Assembly (NCBI GenBank): GCA_031376455.1
Contig: JANMDU010000070.1
Location: forward strand, 1 to 25,652
Direction: 5' to 3'
Source: JANMDU01 sp031376455
GTDB taxonomy: Bacteria; Pseudomonadota; Gammaproteobacteria; Burkholderiales; Burkholderiaceae_C
Length of the DNA stretch: 25,652 bases
A program made the translations under genes and the position numbers. Below are positions 7,241 through 14,837 of the stretch, piece by piece (position 1 is the first letter of the stretch; each line of letters begins with the position of its first letter). A model generated the notes under the pieces. That model saw only the letters and a list, made by a program, of their open reading frames with translations. It did not search any database and had not been told where the DNA came from.

Positions 7241-7257
7241 TGCACTGTCACGGTGCA
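7241..7257. promoter_or_regulatory. NtrC-binding site (enhancer), near-perfect dyad
   Basis: TGCACTGTCACGGTGCA is a TGCAC-N7-GTGCA palindrome and fits the NtrC consensus TGCACY-N5-GGTGCA. Its centre is about 130 bases upstream of the predicted glnA transcription start, a usual enhancer distance. Confidence 0.75.
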
Positions 7258-7258
7258 A

Positions 7259-7275
7259 CGCACTCATTTTGTGCA
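7259..7275. promoter_or_regulatory. Second, weaker NtrC-type dyad
   Basis: GCAC (7260-7263), seven bases, then GTGC (7271-7274) repeats the half-sites of the neighbouring site. Only the outermost base on one side departs from TGCAC. The two centres are 18 bases apart. Confidence 0.55.
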
Positions 7276-7322
7276 ATTACTCCTTCGCTGCATAATGGTG
7301 CGAGTGGATGTGCTTTGCCAAT

Positions 7323-7389
7323 CACTATAAATTTAGTAGCGCTTTGCGCATATCCTGTGCCGGCAATCAGCCAAAAAGCATTATAAATG
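7323..7389 (-). repeat. Copy of the dispersed repeat upstream of the lipoprotein gene
   Basis: The minus strand reads TTTTTGGCTGATTGCCGGCA, then GGATATGCGCAAAGCGCTAC and TAAATTTATAG, a good match over the whole length. It fills the right part of the 387-base gap between glnA and the lipoprotein gene. The rest of that gap holds the glnA leader, promoter and NtrC sites. Confidence 0.75.
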
Positions 7390-7454
7390 CTGGGGATCTC
7401 AAGCAAACCCACAGATGCACGACAATTACAGCACCAACGGCTTGACACAACATC

Positions 7455-7826
7455 ATGAAAACAACCGCATCACTTGCGCAGCGAACACCCATGCGCTTTA
7501 CCGCCCTACTCCTCAGTGCTGTTTTAGTGCTGGCTGGCTGCACACAAGAGCAGCAAAACAAAATTCAGCGTGACATCCAGAACTGGACGGGCACCAACGG
7601 CGTTTTAGAAATCTATGCTGGCGACAAACTCGTGCGCCGCTTCGTCAAGATCGACAAACTCTCTACAGCCATGGGCACTGACGACAATAAGCCACGCCCT
7701 TATCGTTTTGGCTACGGCGTGCTCGATGAAAATCTCAACATGATCGCCGACCCGGGCGAAAAGCGTGTGTATTTCGAGATCAGCGATTACGCCTCGAATT
7801 ACGTGTTTTTTGAAAATCCACGTTAA
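7455..7826 (+). CDS. Small predicted lipoprotein, function unknown
   Basis: The 123-residue protein has a lipoprotein signal: a basic N-terminus, the hydrophobic run RFTALLLSAVLVLAG, and lipobox LAGC with Cys29 as the predicted lipidation site. Mature residues 30-123 are hydrophilic, including NWTGTNGVLEIYAGDKLVRRF and RPYRFGYGVLDENLNMIADPGEKRVYFEISDY. I do not recognise the fold. The start may instead be the ATG at 7491 (residue 13), which leaves a shorter signal peptide; neither start has a clear ribosome binding site. It is convergent with the GNAT gene, 19 bases apart. Confidence 0.78.
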   Translation: MKTTASLAQRTPMRFTALLLSAVLVLAGCTQEQQNKIQRDIQNWTGTNGVLEIYAGDKLVRRFVKIDKLSTAMGTDDNKPRPYRFGYGVLDENLNMIADPGEKRVYFEISDYASNYVFFENPR

Positions 7827-7845
7827 TTTTTTTGCGCTCGGTTTT

Positions 7846-8346
7846 CTAGAGCTGGAGCTCCCAAGTCTCGCTGATCAAATCTTCTTTGCCGAAGCCCTTA
7901 TACGGCTCGCTTTTGATTAGCATGAAGCCTCGTTTTTCATAGATGCTTCGAGCGGCAGTGAGGCAGGAATTCGTCCAGAGCACCATTTTTTGATAGTCCT
8001 TGGATCGGGCAAAGGCTATAGCTTCGTCCGTTAAGCGTGCGCCAAGATGCAAGCCTCGTGCCTCGGGCGTGAGGATCAGCATGCGCAGTTTGGCGGTTTG
8101 ATCATCTACTTTAACGACGAATACGCTGCCCACGCGCTGACCATCTCGTTCAGCAATCCAGCAACGCTCGTATTCAGGTTGAAAATCGCGCTCGAAATCA
8201 CCACAAATGCCTGACACCAGCGTTTCAAACTCTGCATTCCAGCCGTATTCCTGCGCGTAAATCTTGCCGTGTTGCTGAGTCACCCAACGAAGATCGTCAG
8301 GTAGCTCGCCCGGCGTGGGCTCGCGTAAAACGATGGAAGTGTTCAT
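7846..8346 (-). CDS. GNAT-family N-acetyltransferase
   Basis: This is a 166-residue single-domain acetyltransferase, probably cytoplasmic. The acetyl-CoA motif is LRMLILTPEARGLHLGARL (R-G-L-x-L-G), followed by the typical YEKRGFMLIKSE segment. The opening QHGKIYAQEYGWNAEFETLV and ERCWIAERDGQRVGSVFVVK strongly resemble the C-terminal half of MarR-GNAT fusion proteins, but no MarR domain is present. The substrate is unknown. The chromate-transporter half gene ends 1 base upstream, so the three genes 7846-9516 may be cotranscribed. Confidence 0.88.
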   Translation of the reverse strand: MNTSIVLREPTPGELPDDLRWVTQQHGKIYAQEYGWNAEFETLVSGICGDFERDFQPEYERCWIAERDGQRVGSVFVVKVDDQTAKLRMLILTPEARGLHLGARLTDEAIAFARSKDYQKMVLWTNSCLTAARSIYEKRGFMLIKSEPYKGFGKEDLISETWELQL

Positions 8347-8347
8347 T

Positions 8348-8911
8348 TCAAATCACGCCAAACATGCCCAGCAACGCTCCCGCGCCCAAAATGAGGAGTA
8401 AGTGAATTTTGGTTTTCCAAGCAAGCAACAAGGCGGCGGCTGTGAAAAGCCAAAGGGGCAAGTAGCGAGCTGAGTCGCTATGCGCAGAGGCCAACAACCA
8501 AGATGTGGCGAGCAAAAGCGCAATCGAGATCGGCGCAAGAGATGCCTTGCTGGCACGAGCTACTCTGTGCTGTGCGTTGTTTTGCAGCCAGCGCGTGGCT
8601 GCAAAAGTGAGCGTGCTGCTGGGCACCATGATGCCGATGAAGGTGGCGAGCAAGCCGGCTGTGGCGGCAAGATGCGTGCCGCCGAGTTGCAAGCCAATTT
8701 GCCAGCCCAGCAGCGGGATAAAGAGCACATTGGGCCCCGGCGCGGCTTGCGCAATGGCAATGCAGCTTGCAAACTGCGCCTCGCTGAGCCAGCCTTGCTC
8801 GCCCACCGCATAGCGCTGCATATCAGGTACGGTGGTGATCGCGCCACCGACGGCAAGCAGTGAGAGCAGCACAAAATGCGTAAACAGTGAAAACCAAATC
8901 TCCCAAGTCAT
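8348..8911 (-). CDS. chrA: Chromate transporter family (CHR) protein, second half
   Basis: The 187-residue membrane protein corresponds to one CHR domain with five to six hydrophobic segments. The motif region reads LAVGGAITTVPDMQRYAVGE, then GWLSEAQFASCIAIAQAAPGPN, keeping the PGPN turn of the family. I chose the ATG at 8909-8911 (MTWEIWFSLF), which overlaps the stop of the upstream half by 4 bases (ATGA). Together the two make a short-chain split CHR pair. CHR proteins can export chromate, but small pairs are often of unknown substrate, so chromate resistance is not shown. Confidence 0.87.
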   Translation of the reverse strand: MTWEIWFSLFTHFVLLSLLAVGGAITTVPDMQRYAVGEQGWLSEAQFASCIAIAQAAPGPNVLFIPLLGWQIGLQLGGTHLAATAGLLATFIGIMVPSSTLTFAATRWLQNNAQHRVARASKASLAPISIALLLATSWLLASAHSDSARYLPLWLFTAAALLLAWKTKIHLLLILGAGALLGMFGVI

Positions 8912-9516
8912 CTTGCGCCCTCTTCTCCAGCGGCATCTTTTCTGCGGATGATCCACACAGCGTAGGCGAACGCAGGCGCGCCGAGGCCGATCACCACATA
9001 CACCAGCGGCCAGCGCAGCAGACCCACCGCTATAAAAGTCATAGCAATTAGCGCAGTACATACGCCGGTTCCCATCTCATTTCGCTTTAAACCTGAGAGC
9101 ATTTTGAGCGAGACGGCGCCAATCAAGCCAGCCGCCGCCGCACCCATACCGCGCACCGCCCCTGCTACTTCGGGCAGATAGACATATTGGTTGTACAGCG
9201 TCGCTAGCAGCAACACGATAACTAGGGGGGGGAGCAAAATGCCGGCCAGCGCCGCGAGCGCGCCCCTCCAGCCGAAATAGCGGTTGCCCAGAATGATGCA
9301 AAGATTAACCACATTGCCACCCGGCAGAATTTGCGAGACCGCCCAATCCTCGGCAAACTCTTTGTTGGAGAGCCAGCGCCTTTTCTCCACCATTTCCCGT
9401 TGAATGATCGTGAGCACGCCGCCAAAGCCTTGCAACGCGATGCTGGAGAAAGTCAGGAAAAGTTCGGTTTTTGTATGTGGCCGTTGCGCAGGTGGTTCGT
9501 CGATCAGTTCGCTCAT
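8908..9516 (-). CDS. chrA: Chromate transporter family (CHR) protein, first half
   Basis: The 202-residue membrane protein is the first CHR half. It has FGGVLTIIQREMVEKRRWLS, then the helix-rich region with LPGGNVVNLCIILGNRYFGW. The usual GGP and LPGP turns are GGV and LPGG here, so two conserved prolines are missing in this half. I chose the ATG at 9514-9516 (MSELIDEPP); the frame extends to a GTG at 9603 with atypical sequence. Residues 142-163, including GVCTALIAMTFIAVGL, are encoded by the dispersed repeat and form one of the predicted membrane helices. Confidence 0.85.
   Translation of the reverse strand: MSELIDEPPAQRPHTKTELFLTFSSIALQGFGGVLTIIQREMVEKRRWLSNKEFAEDWAVSQILPGGNVVNLCIILGNRYFGWRGALAALAGILLPPLVIVLLLATLYNQYVYLPEVAGAVRGMGAAAAGLIGAVSLKMLSGLKRNEMGTGVCTALIAMTFIAVGLLRWPLVYVVIGLGAPAFAYAVWIIRRKDAAGEEGAR
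9029..9093 (-). repeat. Copy of the dispersed repeat inside the first chrA half
   Basis: The minus strand reads ACCGGCGTATGTACTGCGC, then TAATTGCTATGACTTTTATAG, matching core, central block and dyad of the dispersed repeat. It is translated in frame as ChrA residues 142-163, in the same frame as the copy in ppiA, and gives a hydrophobic segment. Confidence 0.65.
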
Positions 9517-9621
9517 GGTCTGATTATCAGCGAGCTTCACCAAGCGTCTATGCGGCGACTCCACAAAGCCCAGTTTGGGTTCAATGGAACAAAAAGAGGC
9601 CACAGTGCGGTCATCCCTCTC

Positions 9622-9650
9622 TTGGTCAGAACGCTCAAATAGTGTAGATT
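9622..9650 (+). promoter_or_regulatory. Candidate sigma-70 promoter for the 7TM-DISM gene
   Basis: TTGGTC (9622-9627) and TAGATT (9645-9650) are exactly 17 bases apart and 42 bases before the ATG at 9693. I see no clear ribosome binding site before that ATG. Confidence 0.45.
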
Positions 9651-9692
9651 AACTAACAATCAATCAACTAAGTATCGCCTCTCTCTAAATTT

Positions 9693-11630
9693 ATGCTGTC
9701 TGTCGTCGCGCAACGCTTAGTACGCTTTTTAAGCAAGGCTCATCAGTCTCTGCGATTGAGCGCGTGGGTGGGTGTTGCGTTGTGGTTTGCTCTCTGTGCA
9801 GGGGCTGCCAACGCAAATCAGCCTTCAGCGGTTTTCATTTCTGATGACCAGCAAGGTCAGATCAAAGCGCAAGCCTATTTTTGGCATGAGAAACCTGGAA
9901 AAGCCACGATCGAGCAAGTGGCTTCCGGCAATGCGGCCATAAATTTCGCACCTTTGGCGAAAGAAACCATGTTTGATTTCCAGCCGCAAGATCGCGTTTG
10001 GATTCGATTAGATCTGGAGCGTAAAAGCGCCAGCTTGGAGCATGTGATGCTGTGGCTGCCGCTGCCACTGATTGACTCCGTCACTTTTTACCGGCCAACC
10101 GCTGATGGCAAATGGAAAGCTTTGCAGGCGGGTGATCGCATCGCGGTCGCTGATTGGCCTGAGCCGGGGCGCTACCCACGCTTTCATGCCGAACCGGGTT
10201 TGGGTAAGTCCAGTTACTTTCTGCAGATTCAAGGCAGCACGCAGTTAAGCATCCCGTTGCACATCGGCAGTGATGTATCAGCGCAAGCGGCAGACCGGCA
10301 TGGTTATTTAGCGATGGGTGCGGTTGTTGGTGTGATGCTCACCCTTGTTTTGCTGTGTATGGTGACGGCCTATACCTACCTTGATCGCCTGTATTTTCTG
10401 TACGGCCTGTACATGATGGTGATGGTTTTTGCATTGGGTGCATATACAGGTTTAGCGGCCTATTTGGTCTGGGATCGCAGCCCTGTATGGGCAGACGCTG
10501 CCCAAGGAGTCCTTGCGATGCTTTCTGCGGGTGGCGCGCTTTATTTTGTAGAGGCGATGCTGGCGGGGCGACTGTTTGCGCGGCGAAATTCTTTGGTGTT
10601 ACTTGTGCTGGGTGGCTGTAGTGTGCCGCTGGCGATGTTGTATTACCTCGTGCCGCGATCAGTAGGGGTGATTATTTTGGGCGTGTATATGCTCAGCGTC
10701 GGTCTATTAGGGCTTAGCTTGGCTTTGCGCGCTTGGCGCAACGGCGATCCTGTGGGGAAATGGGTGTTTGCCGCCTACACACCTTTGGTGCTTGCCGTGT
10801 TGATGGCGATTGCGCGCGCGTATGGTTGGCTCGGGGTTTCTTGGCTGGTGCAGTACGGTGTCGTTGTCGCGCTTTTGATTGAAGCGCCGATGATGATGGC
10901 GGCTTTGAATGTGCGTTCGCGCGAGCGCCATGAGATCAGCATGCGTGAGCATGCGATGCCAACGCAAGATGCGTTGACGGGTTTGCTCAAGGAGCAAATT
11001 TTTGATGATCGCATGCGTCAAACGGTGGCGCGCGCTCAAAAGCGCAAAGAAGATGCGGCGATTGTGCTGATTTCTTTGGTGAATTACGATGTGATTGCTC
11101 AGACGTATGGCCTGCCGATTGCTGAGCAGAGCGTGTTGCGCGTCGTCATCAAGCTGCGCAAGTTGCTACGCGATGTGGATACTGTCGCGCGCGTGGGCAC
11201 ATCGCAGTTCGGCTTGATCTTAGAAAACGTATCGCATCGCAGCCACATCACAGAGATTGGTGCGCGCCTGATCGCGCAAGGCTTGATGCCTTTGCCCGGT
11301 CTGGTGCCAGAGGTGACTTTGCAATTTCATATCGCAGCTGCGGTAATGAGTGAGCTGCCGGGTGCGCGTGCTGATCTGAAAGGCGATTTACTCGCCTTGC
11401 TCGGCACGATGACACGGCGCACACGCAGACCCATTCGATTTTTAGAAGCCTTCACAACCAGTGACTCCCCCTTGGCTGCCATGCCAAATCATCCCGCTCA
11501 AGTCTTTCAGGCGGCATCCTCTTTGCCTTTAGAGACAGGAGTCAAGCGCGCATGGATAGATTCCTCGATCCATAGCGATAGCACTCGGCCGAGCTTGAGT
11601 GCGATGAATGGCCGCATCGGTGATGGATAA
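9693..11630 (+). CDS. 7TM-DISM membrane sensor with degenerate GGDEF domain
   Basis: The 645-residue inner-membrane protein has an N-terminal hydrophobic segment or signal peptide (about 22-43). A periplasmic beta-rich 7TMR-DISMED2-like domain follows (about 50-200; WIRLDLERKS, VMLWLPLPLIDSVTFYRP). Residues of about 203-405 form the seven-helix DISM block (YLDRLYFLYGLYMMVMVFAL), and then comes a cytoplasmic GGDEF-type domain from about 425. The domain keeps the entry motif DALTGLL, but the signature loop is RVGTSQF where RxGGDEF is expected, so diguanylate cyclase activity is very unlikely. A tail of about 70 residues has no recognised domain. It probably acts as a signalling receptor through protein contact or nucleotide binding. 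No partner gene is adjacent. Confidence 0.85.
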   Translation: MLSVVAQRLVRFLSKAHQSLRLSAWVGVALWFALCAGAANANQPSAVFISDDQQGQIKAQAYFWHEKPGKATIEQVASGNAAINFAPLAKETMFDFQPQDRVWIRLDLERKSASLEHVMLWLPLPLIDSVTFYRPTADGKWKALQAGDRIAVADWPEPGRYPRFHAEPGLGKSSYFLQIQGSTQLSIPLHIGSDVSAQAADRHGYLAMGAVVGVMLTLVLLCMVTAYTYLDRLYFLYGLYMMVMVFALGAYTGLAAYLVWDRSPVWADAAQGVLAMLSAGGALYFVEAMLAGRLFARRNSLVLLVLGGCSVPLAMLYYLVPRSVGVIILGVYMLSVGLLGLSLALRAWRNGDPVGKWVFAAYTPLVLAVLMAIARAYGWLGVSWLVQYGVVVALLIEAPMMMAALNVRSRERHEISMREHAMPTQDALTGLLKEQIFDDRMRQTVARAQKRKEDAAIVLISLVNYDVIAQTYGLPIAEQSVLRVVIKLRKLLRDVDTVARVGTSQFGLILENVSHRSHITEIGARLIAQGLMPLPGLVPEVTLQFHIAAAVMSELPGARADLKGDLLALLGTMTRRTRRPIRFLEAFTTSDSPLAAMPNHPAQVFQAASSLPLETGVKRAWIDSSIHSDSTRPSLSAMNGRIGDG

Positions 11631-11657
11631 CCCTGATAAAACTTACAATAGCTAGGT

Positions 11658-14105
11658 ATGACTGCCAAAGCGTTGAAGCCTCCTGCCATTTTTAGCGATG
11701 TATCGCTCTTCCCCCGCGATGCCAAGCCACTGGCGAGCTATCGTAAGTATTGGGCGCAGCGTTTTGGTGTGGCCAAATTTTTACCGACCTCTCGCGAAGA
11801 GATGGAGGCGCTTGGCTGGGACAGCTGCGACATCATCCTCGTCACCGGCGATGCCTATGTCGATCACCCCAGCTTTGGTATGGCTGTGATTGGGCGCATG
11901 CTGGAAAACCAAGGCTTTCGCGTTGGCATCATCGCGCAGCCCGAATGGCAAAGCGTCGCACCTTTCAAGGCTTTGGGCAAACCGAATCTTTTCTTCGGCG
12001 TCACAGCGGGCAACATGGATTCCATGATCAACCGCTATACCGCTGATCGCAAAATCCGCTCTGACGACGCCTACACGCCCGGCGGCAAAGGTGGCAAGCG
12101 ACCGGATCGCTCATCCACCGTGTATTCGCAGCGCTGCCAAGAAGCGTATCCCGGCGTGCCCATCGTGCTTGGCGGCATCGAAGGCAGCTTGCGCCGCATC
12201 GCGCATTACGATTATTGGCAAGACAAAGTGCGCCGATCTGTGTTGCTCGACAGCAAAGCTGACATCTTGCTCTACGGTAATGCCGAACGCGCAATTGTAG
12301 AAATTGCGCATCGCTTGGGGCGCAAAGAAAAGATCGAAGACATCACTGATGTGCGCGGCACAGCCTTCGTGCGCCGTAGCTCCATTGAAGGTTGGTTTGA
12401 GGTCGATTCCACCAGCGTGGATGAGCCCGGGCGCGTGGATCAACACGTCAATCCGTACATGATGAGCTCGGATTTGGCGAAAAGCCAAGGCGGCAGCTGC
12501 GTGCAGGATGGCAGCGAGAATACTATCAATTTAGTAGCACCTCACGCATATTCTGCGCCGGCTAACCTGCTAAAAAGCTTAAAAACTGCTATCTCCGTTC
12601 GCACTGAGCCCTCAGGCGCTGCTCAGGACAGGCCTGTCGAAGCCTTAGGCAATAAAATCCAGCCACTCACCTTTGTGCCCAATCCCGCACTGCAAAACGC
12701 CGTGCTGCGCAAAAACGGCATCGCACAATCCCCGCGCGACAAAACCGTCGTGCGCCTACCCAGCTATGAGGCTGTGAAAGACGATCCTGTGCTTTATGCA
12801 CACGCCAACCGCGTGCTGCATCTGGAGACCAATCCCGGAAACGCGCGCGCTCTTGTGCAGCAACACGGCAGCGGCACTACATCGCAAGATGTCTGGGTCA
12901 CAGCGCCGCCGATTCCGCTGACCACCGCCGAGATGGATTTGGTCTTCGACCTGCCCTATGCGCGCAGCCCGCATCCAAGCTACGCAGATGCCAACGTCAA
13001 ACACGACGGTGAGACAAAAATCCCCGCGTGGGAAATGATCCGCTTTTCTGTCAACATCATGCGCGGCTGCTTTGGCGGCTGCACTTTTTGCTCGATCACC
13101 GAACACGAAGGCCGCATCATCCAAAGCCGCAGTGAAGAAAGTATTCTTCGCGAAGTCGAGACGATGCGCACCGTGCCCGGCTTCACAGGGATCGTGAGCG
13201 ATCTCGGCGGGCCCACAGCCAACATGTATCGCATTGGTTGCAAGAGCCCCGCGATTGAGGCGGCCTGCCGCAAGCCCAGCTGCGTCTACCCCGGCATCTG
13301 CTCCAATCTCAACACCGATCACAGCAGCCTGATCCAGCTTTACCGCAAAGGCCGCGCGCTCCCGGGCGTTAAGAAAATCTTGATCGGCTCAGGCGTGCGC
13401 TACGACCTCGCCGTTGAGAGCCCAGAGTACGTCAAAGAACTCGTCACACACCACGTTGGCGGCTATCTCAAAATCGCGCCCGAACACACCGAAGGCGGCC
13501 CGCTCTCCAAAATGATGAAGCCCGGCATGGGCACGTATGACAAGTTCAAAGCGCTCTTCGACAAGTACAGCGAAGAAGCCGGAAAAAAGCAATACCTCAT
13601 CCCCTACTTCATCGCCGCTCACCCCGGCACGCGCGATGAAGACATGATGAATCTTGCCGTGTGGCTGAAGAAAAACGGCTTTCGCGCCGATCAAGTGCAG
13701 ACCTTTTATCCATCACCCATGGCTACTGCCACAGCCATGTATCACAGCGCTAAAAACCCCTTGCGCAAGATCAGCCGCGACAGCGAATCCGTCGACATCG
13801 TCAAAGGCGACAAACGCCGCCGCCTCCACAAAGCCTTCCTGCGTTATCACGATGCCAATAATTGGCCGCTCCTGCGCGAAGCTTTAAAAGCGATGGGCCG
13901 AGCAGATCTGATTGGCAACGGCAAACATCATTTGATCCCGACGTTTCAGCCCGTAACTGATGGCACGTATGTCAGTGCAAGAAAGAAAAACTCGTTCACG
14001 CCGGGGCAGAAAACCAAGGGACGCACTTCAACGGGAGTTGCGCAACCGAAAGCGGGGACGATGTTGACGCAGCATACGGGTTTGCCGCCAAGGCGCGCGA
14101 AGTAG
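11658..14105 (+). CDS. ygiQ: YgiQ family radical SAM protein
   Basis: YgiQ is a widespread radical SAM protein (UPF0313) of unknown reaction. The 815-residue protein is longer than E. coli YgiQ, which is about 740. It has the N-terminal cobalamin-binding-like part (VTGDAYVDHPSFG), the YgiQ stretch RDKTVVRLPSYEAVKDDPVL, and the iron-sulfur motif CFGGCTFC with Cys471, Cys475 and Cys478. C-terminal motifs include KIAPEHTE and YLIPYFIAAHPG. Residues of about 289-333 are an insert encoded by two repeats (12522-12595 and 12595-12649), between HVNPYMMSSDLAKSQ and the conserved NALQNAV/RDKTV region. TACAAT at 11644-11649 lies 8 bases before the ATG, so a very short leader is possible. It is convergent with the toxin gene. 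Confidence 0.96.
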   Translation: MTAKALKPPAIFSDVSLFPRDAKPLASYRKYWAQRFGVAKFLPTSREEMEALGWDSCDIILVTGDAYVDHPSFGMAVIGRMLENQGFRVGIIAQPEWQSVAPFKALGKPNLFFGVTAGNMDSMINRYTADRKIRSDDAYTPGGKGGKRPDRSSTVYSQRCQEAYPGVPIVLGGIEGSLRRIAHYDYWQDKVRRSVLLDSKADILLYGNAERAIVEIAHRLGRKEKIEDITDVRGTAFVRRSSIEGWFEVDSTSVDEPGRVDQHVNPYMMSSDLAKSQGGSCVQDGSENTINLVAPHAYSAPANLLKSLKTAISVRTEPSGAAQDRPVEALGNKIQPLTFVPNPALQNAVLRKNGIAQSPRDKTVVRLPSYEAVKDDPVLYAHANRVLHLETNPGNARALVQQHGSGTTSQDVWVTAPPIPLTTAEMDLVFDLPYARSPHPSYADANVKHDGETKIPAWEMIRFSVNIMRGCFGGCTFCSITEHEGRIIQSRSEESILREVETMRTVPGFTGIVSDLGGPTANMYRIGCKSPAIEAACRKPSCVYPGICSNLNTDHSSLIQLYRKGRALPGVKKILIGSGVRYDLAVESPEYVKELVTHHVGGYLKIAPEHTEGGPLSKMMKPGMGTYDKFKALFDKYSEEAGKKQYLIPYFIAAHPGTRDEDMMNLAVWLKKNGFRADQVQTFYPSPMATATAMYHSAKNPLRKISRDSESVDIVKGDKRRRLHKAFLRYHDANNWPLLREALKAMGRADLIGNGKHHLIPTFQPVTDGTYVSARKKNSFTPGQKTKGRTSTGVAQPKAGTMLTQHTGLPPRRAK
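12522..12595 (-). repeat. Copy of the dispersed repeat inside ygiQ
   Basis: The plus strand reads ACTATCAATTTAGTAGC, then CTCACGCATATTCTGCGCCGGC and CTAAAAAGCTTAAAAA (cut here in pieces), matching the dispersed repeat end to end. It is translated as YgiQ residues 289-313, on the strand opposite to that used in ppiA and chrA, and contains no stop in this frame. Confidence 0.8.
12595..12649. repeat. Degraded CTGTCGAAG-type repeat inside ygiQ
   Basis: CCGTTCGCACTGAGC at the left end and GGCCTGTCGAAGCC at the right end match the arms of the inverted repeat in the pheS leader. It follows the dispersed repeat directly and is translated in frame as VRTEPSGAAQDRPVEA. Confidence 0.7.
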
Positions 14106-14117
14106 CCGAAATGGCGA

Positions 14118-14540
14118 TCAAGCTGCCTCCCAGGGATTGATCACTTTCAATCCTGCTGCCACAAAAGGCAAAGTATCTCGAGTAGCCACTTGAAAACCAC
14201 GCTTTAAAGCGATCGCGGCAATTTGCCCGTCACCAGGGCTGATGCTGATGCCGTCGCGTTTGGCTTGGGCCATCAATTTAGCAAGCATGCCGGCCTCCTC
14301 TTCACCAAAAGAAAGCACTCGTTTGGCGAAAAGATCCGTTCGCAATTCATGCAAAGTTTGCTGCAAGCCGTCTTTTCTCTTGCTCGCAGGCATGAGCTCT
14401 AGGCCAAAAAGTAGCTCAAACCAATTCACGCTGGTCAAATATAGGTTTTCAAGCGCTTGTGCATTCATCCATTTGCGCACGCCCACATGCGGCTCTGGTT
14501 TCATCAATTCTGAGATGACATTGGTATCAATAACGATCAT
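14118..14540 (-). CDS. fitB: PIN-domain toxin, FitB/VapC type
   Basis: The 140-residue PIN-domain protein is a probable ribonuclease toxin. The acidic active-site residues are present: Asp5 in MIVIDTNVISELMKP, Glu42 in NWFELLFG, Asp104 in SPGDGQIAAIA and Asp122 in ATRDT. The NVISELMKP start is typical of the FitB branch. It lies 18 bases downstream of the ribbon-helix-helix antitoxin gene in one operon, the usual antitoxin-toxin order. The start has no strong ribosome binding site, so translation may be coupled. Its end is 12 bases from the end of ygiQ on the other strand. Confidence 0.92.
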   Translation of the reverse strand: MIVIDTNVISELMKPEPHVGVRKWMNAQALENLYLTSVNWFELLFGLELMPASKRKDGLQQTLHELRTDLFAKRVLSFGEEEAGMLAKLMAQAKRDGISISPGDGQIAAIALKRGFQVATRDTLPFVAAGLKVINPWEAA

Positions 14541-14558
14541 GTTTGGTCCGCGCTTTAA

Positions 14559-14801
14559 TCAGTCAAAAACAGCTGGTTCAAGTTGACCAGTTCTTGGCTG
14601 TAAATCAAGCTCAAAGCCACCATGCTTCATCGCCAACTTATGGATAGCGTCGCCTAGCTTTAACCTTTCTTGCGCTGGCTGCACCGCCGCCTCCAAGATA
14701 TAGCGGATCTCAGCCTCAGTGCTTCGACCTGAGTTGGCTGCCCTCAAGCGGAGGGCACGGTGGGTGGATTCGGAAATATTTCGGACGGTAACTGCTGGCA
14801 T
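14559..14801 (-). CDS. fitA: FitA-like ribbon-helix-helix antitoxin
   Basis: The 80-residue antitoxin opens PAVTVRNISESTHRALRLRA, the ribbon-helix-helix DNA-binding part of FitA/Arc type, followed by GRSTEAEIRYILEAAV. The C-terminal part (about 45-80) should wrap and block the toxin. A strong AAGGAG ribosome binding site lies at 14808-14813. Antitoxins of this type repress their own promoter; two identical TGATATCA palindromes overlap the promoter upstream. Confidence 0.92.
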   Translation of the reverse strand: MPAVTVRNISESTHRALRLRAANSGRSTEAEIRYILEAAVQPAQERLKLGDAIHKLAMKHGGFELDLQPRTGQLEPAVFD

Positions 14802-14837
14802 GGTGTGCTCCTTAGAAAGCAGGCTTGTTTGATCGCA

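Noticed and set aside
7276..7322. Third NtrC site at TGCATAATGGTGCG near 7290-7303
   Set aside because: The half-sites are separated by the wrong number of bases and one half is poor.
12756..13322. 188-codon open frame antisense to ygiQ
   Set aside because: It covers the radical SAM core on the other strand; no ribosome binding site or recognisable motif supports it.
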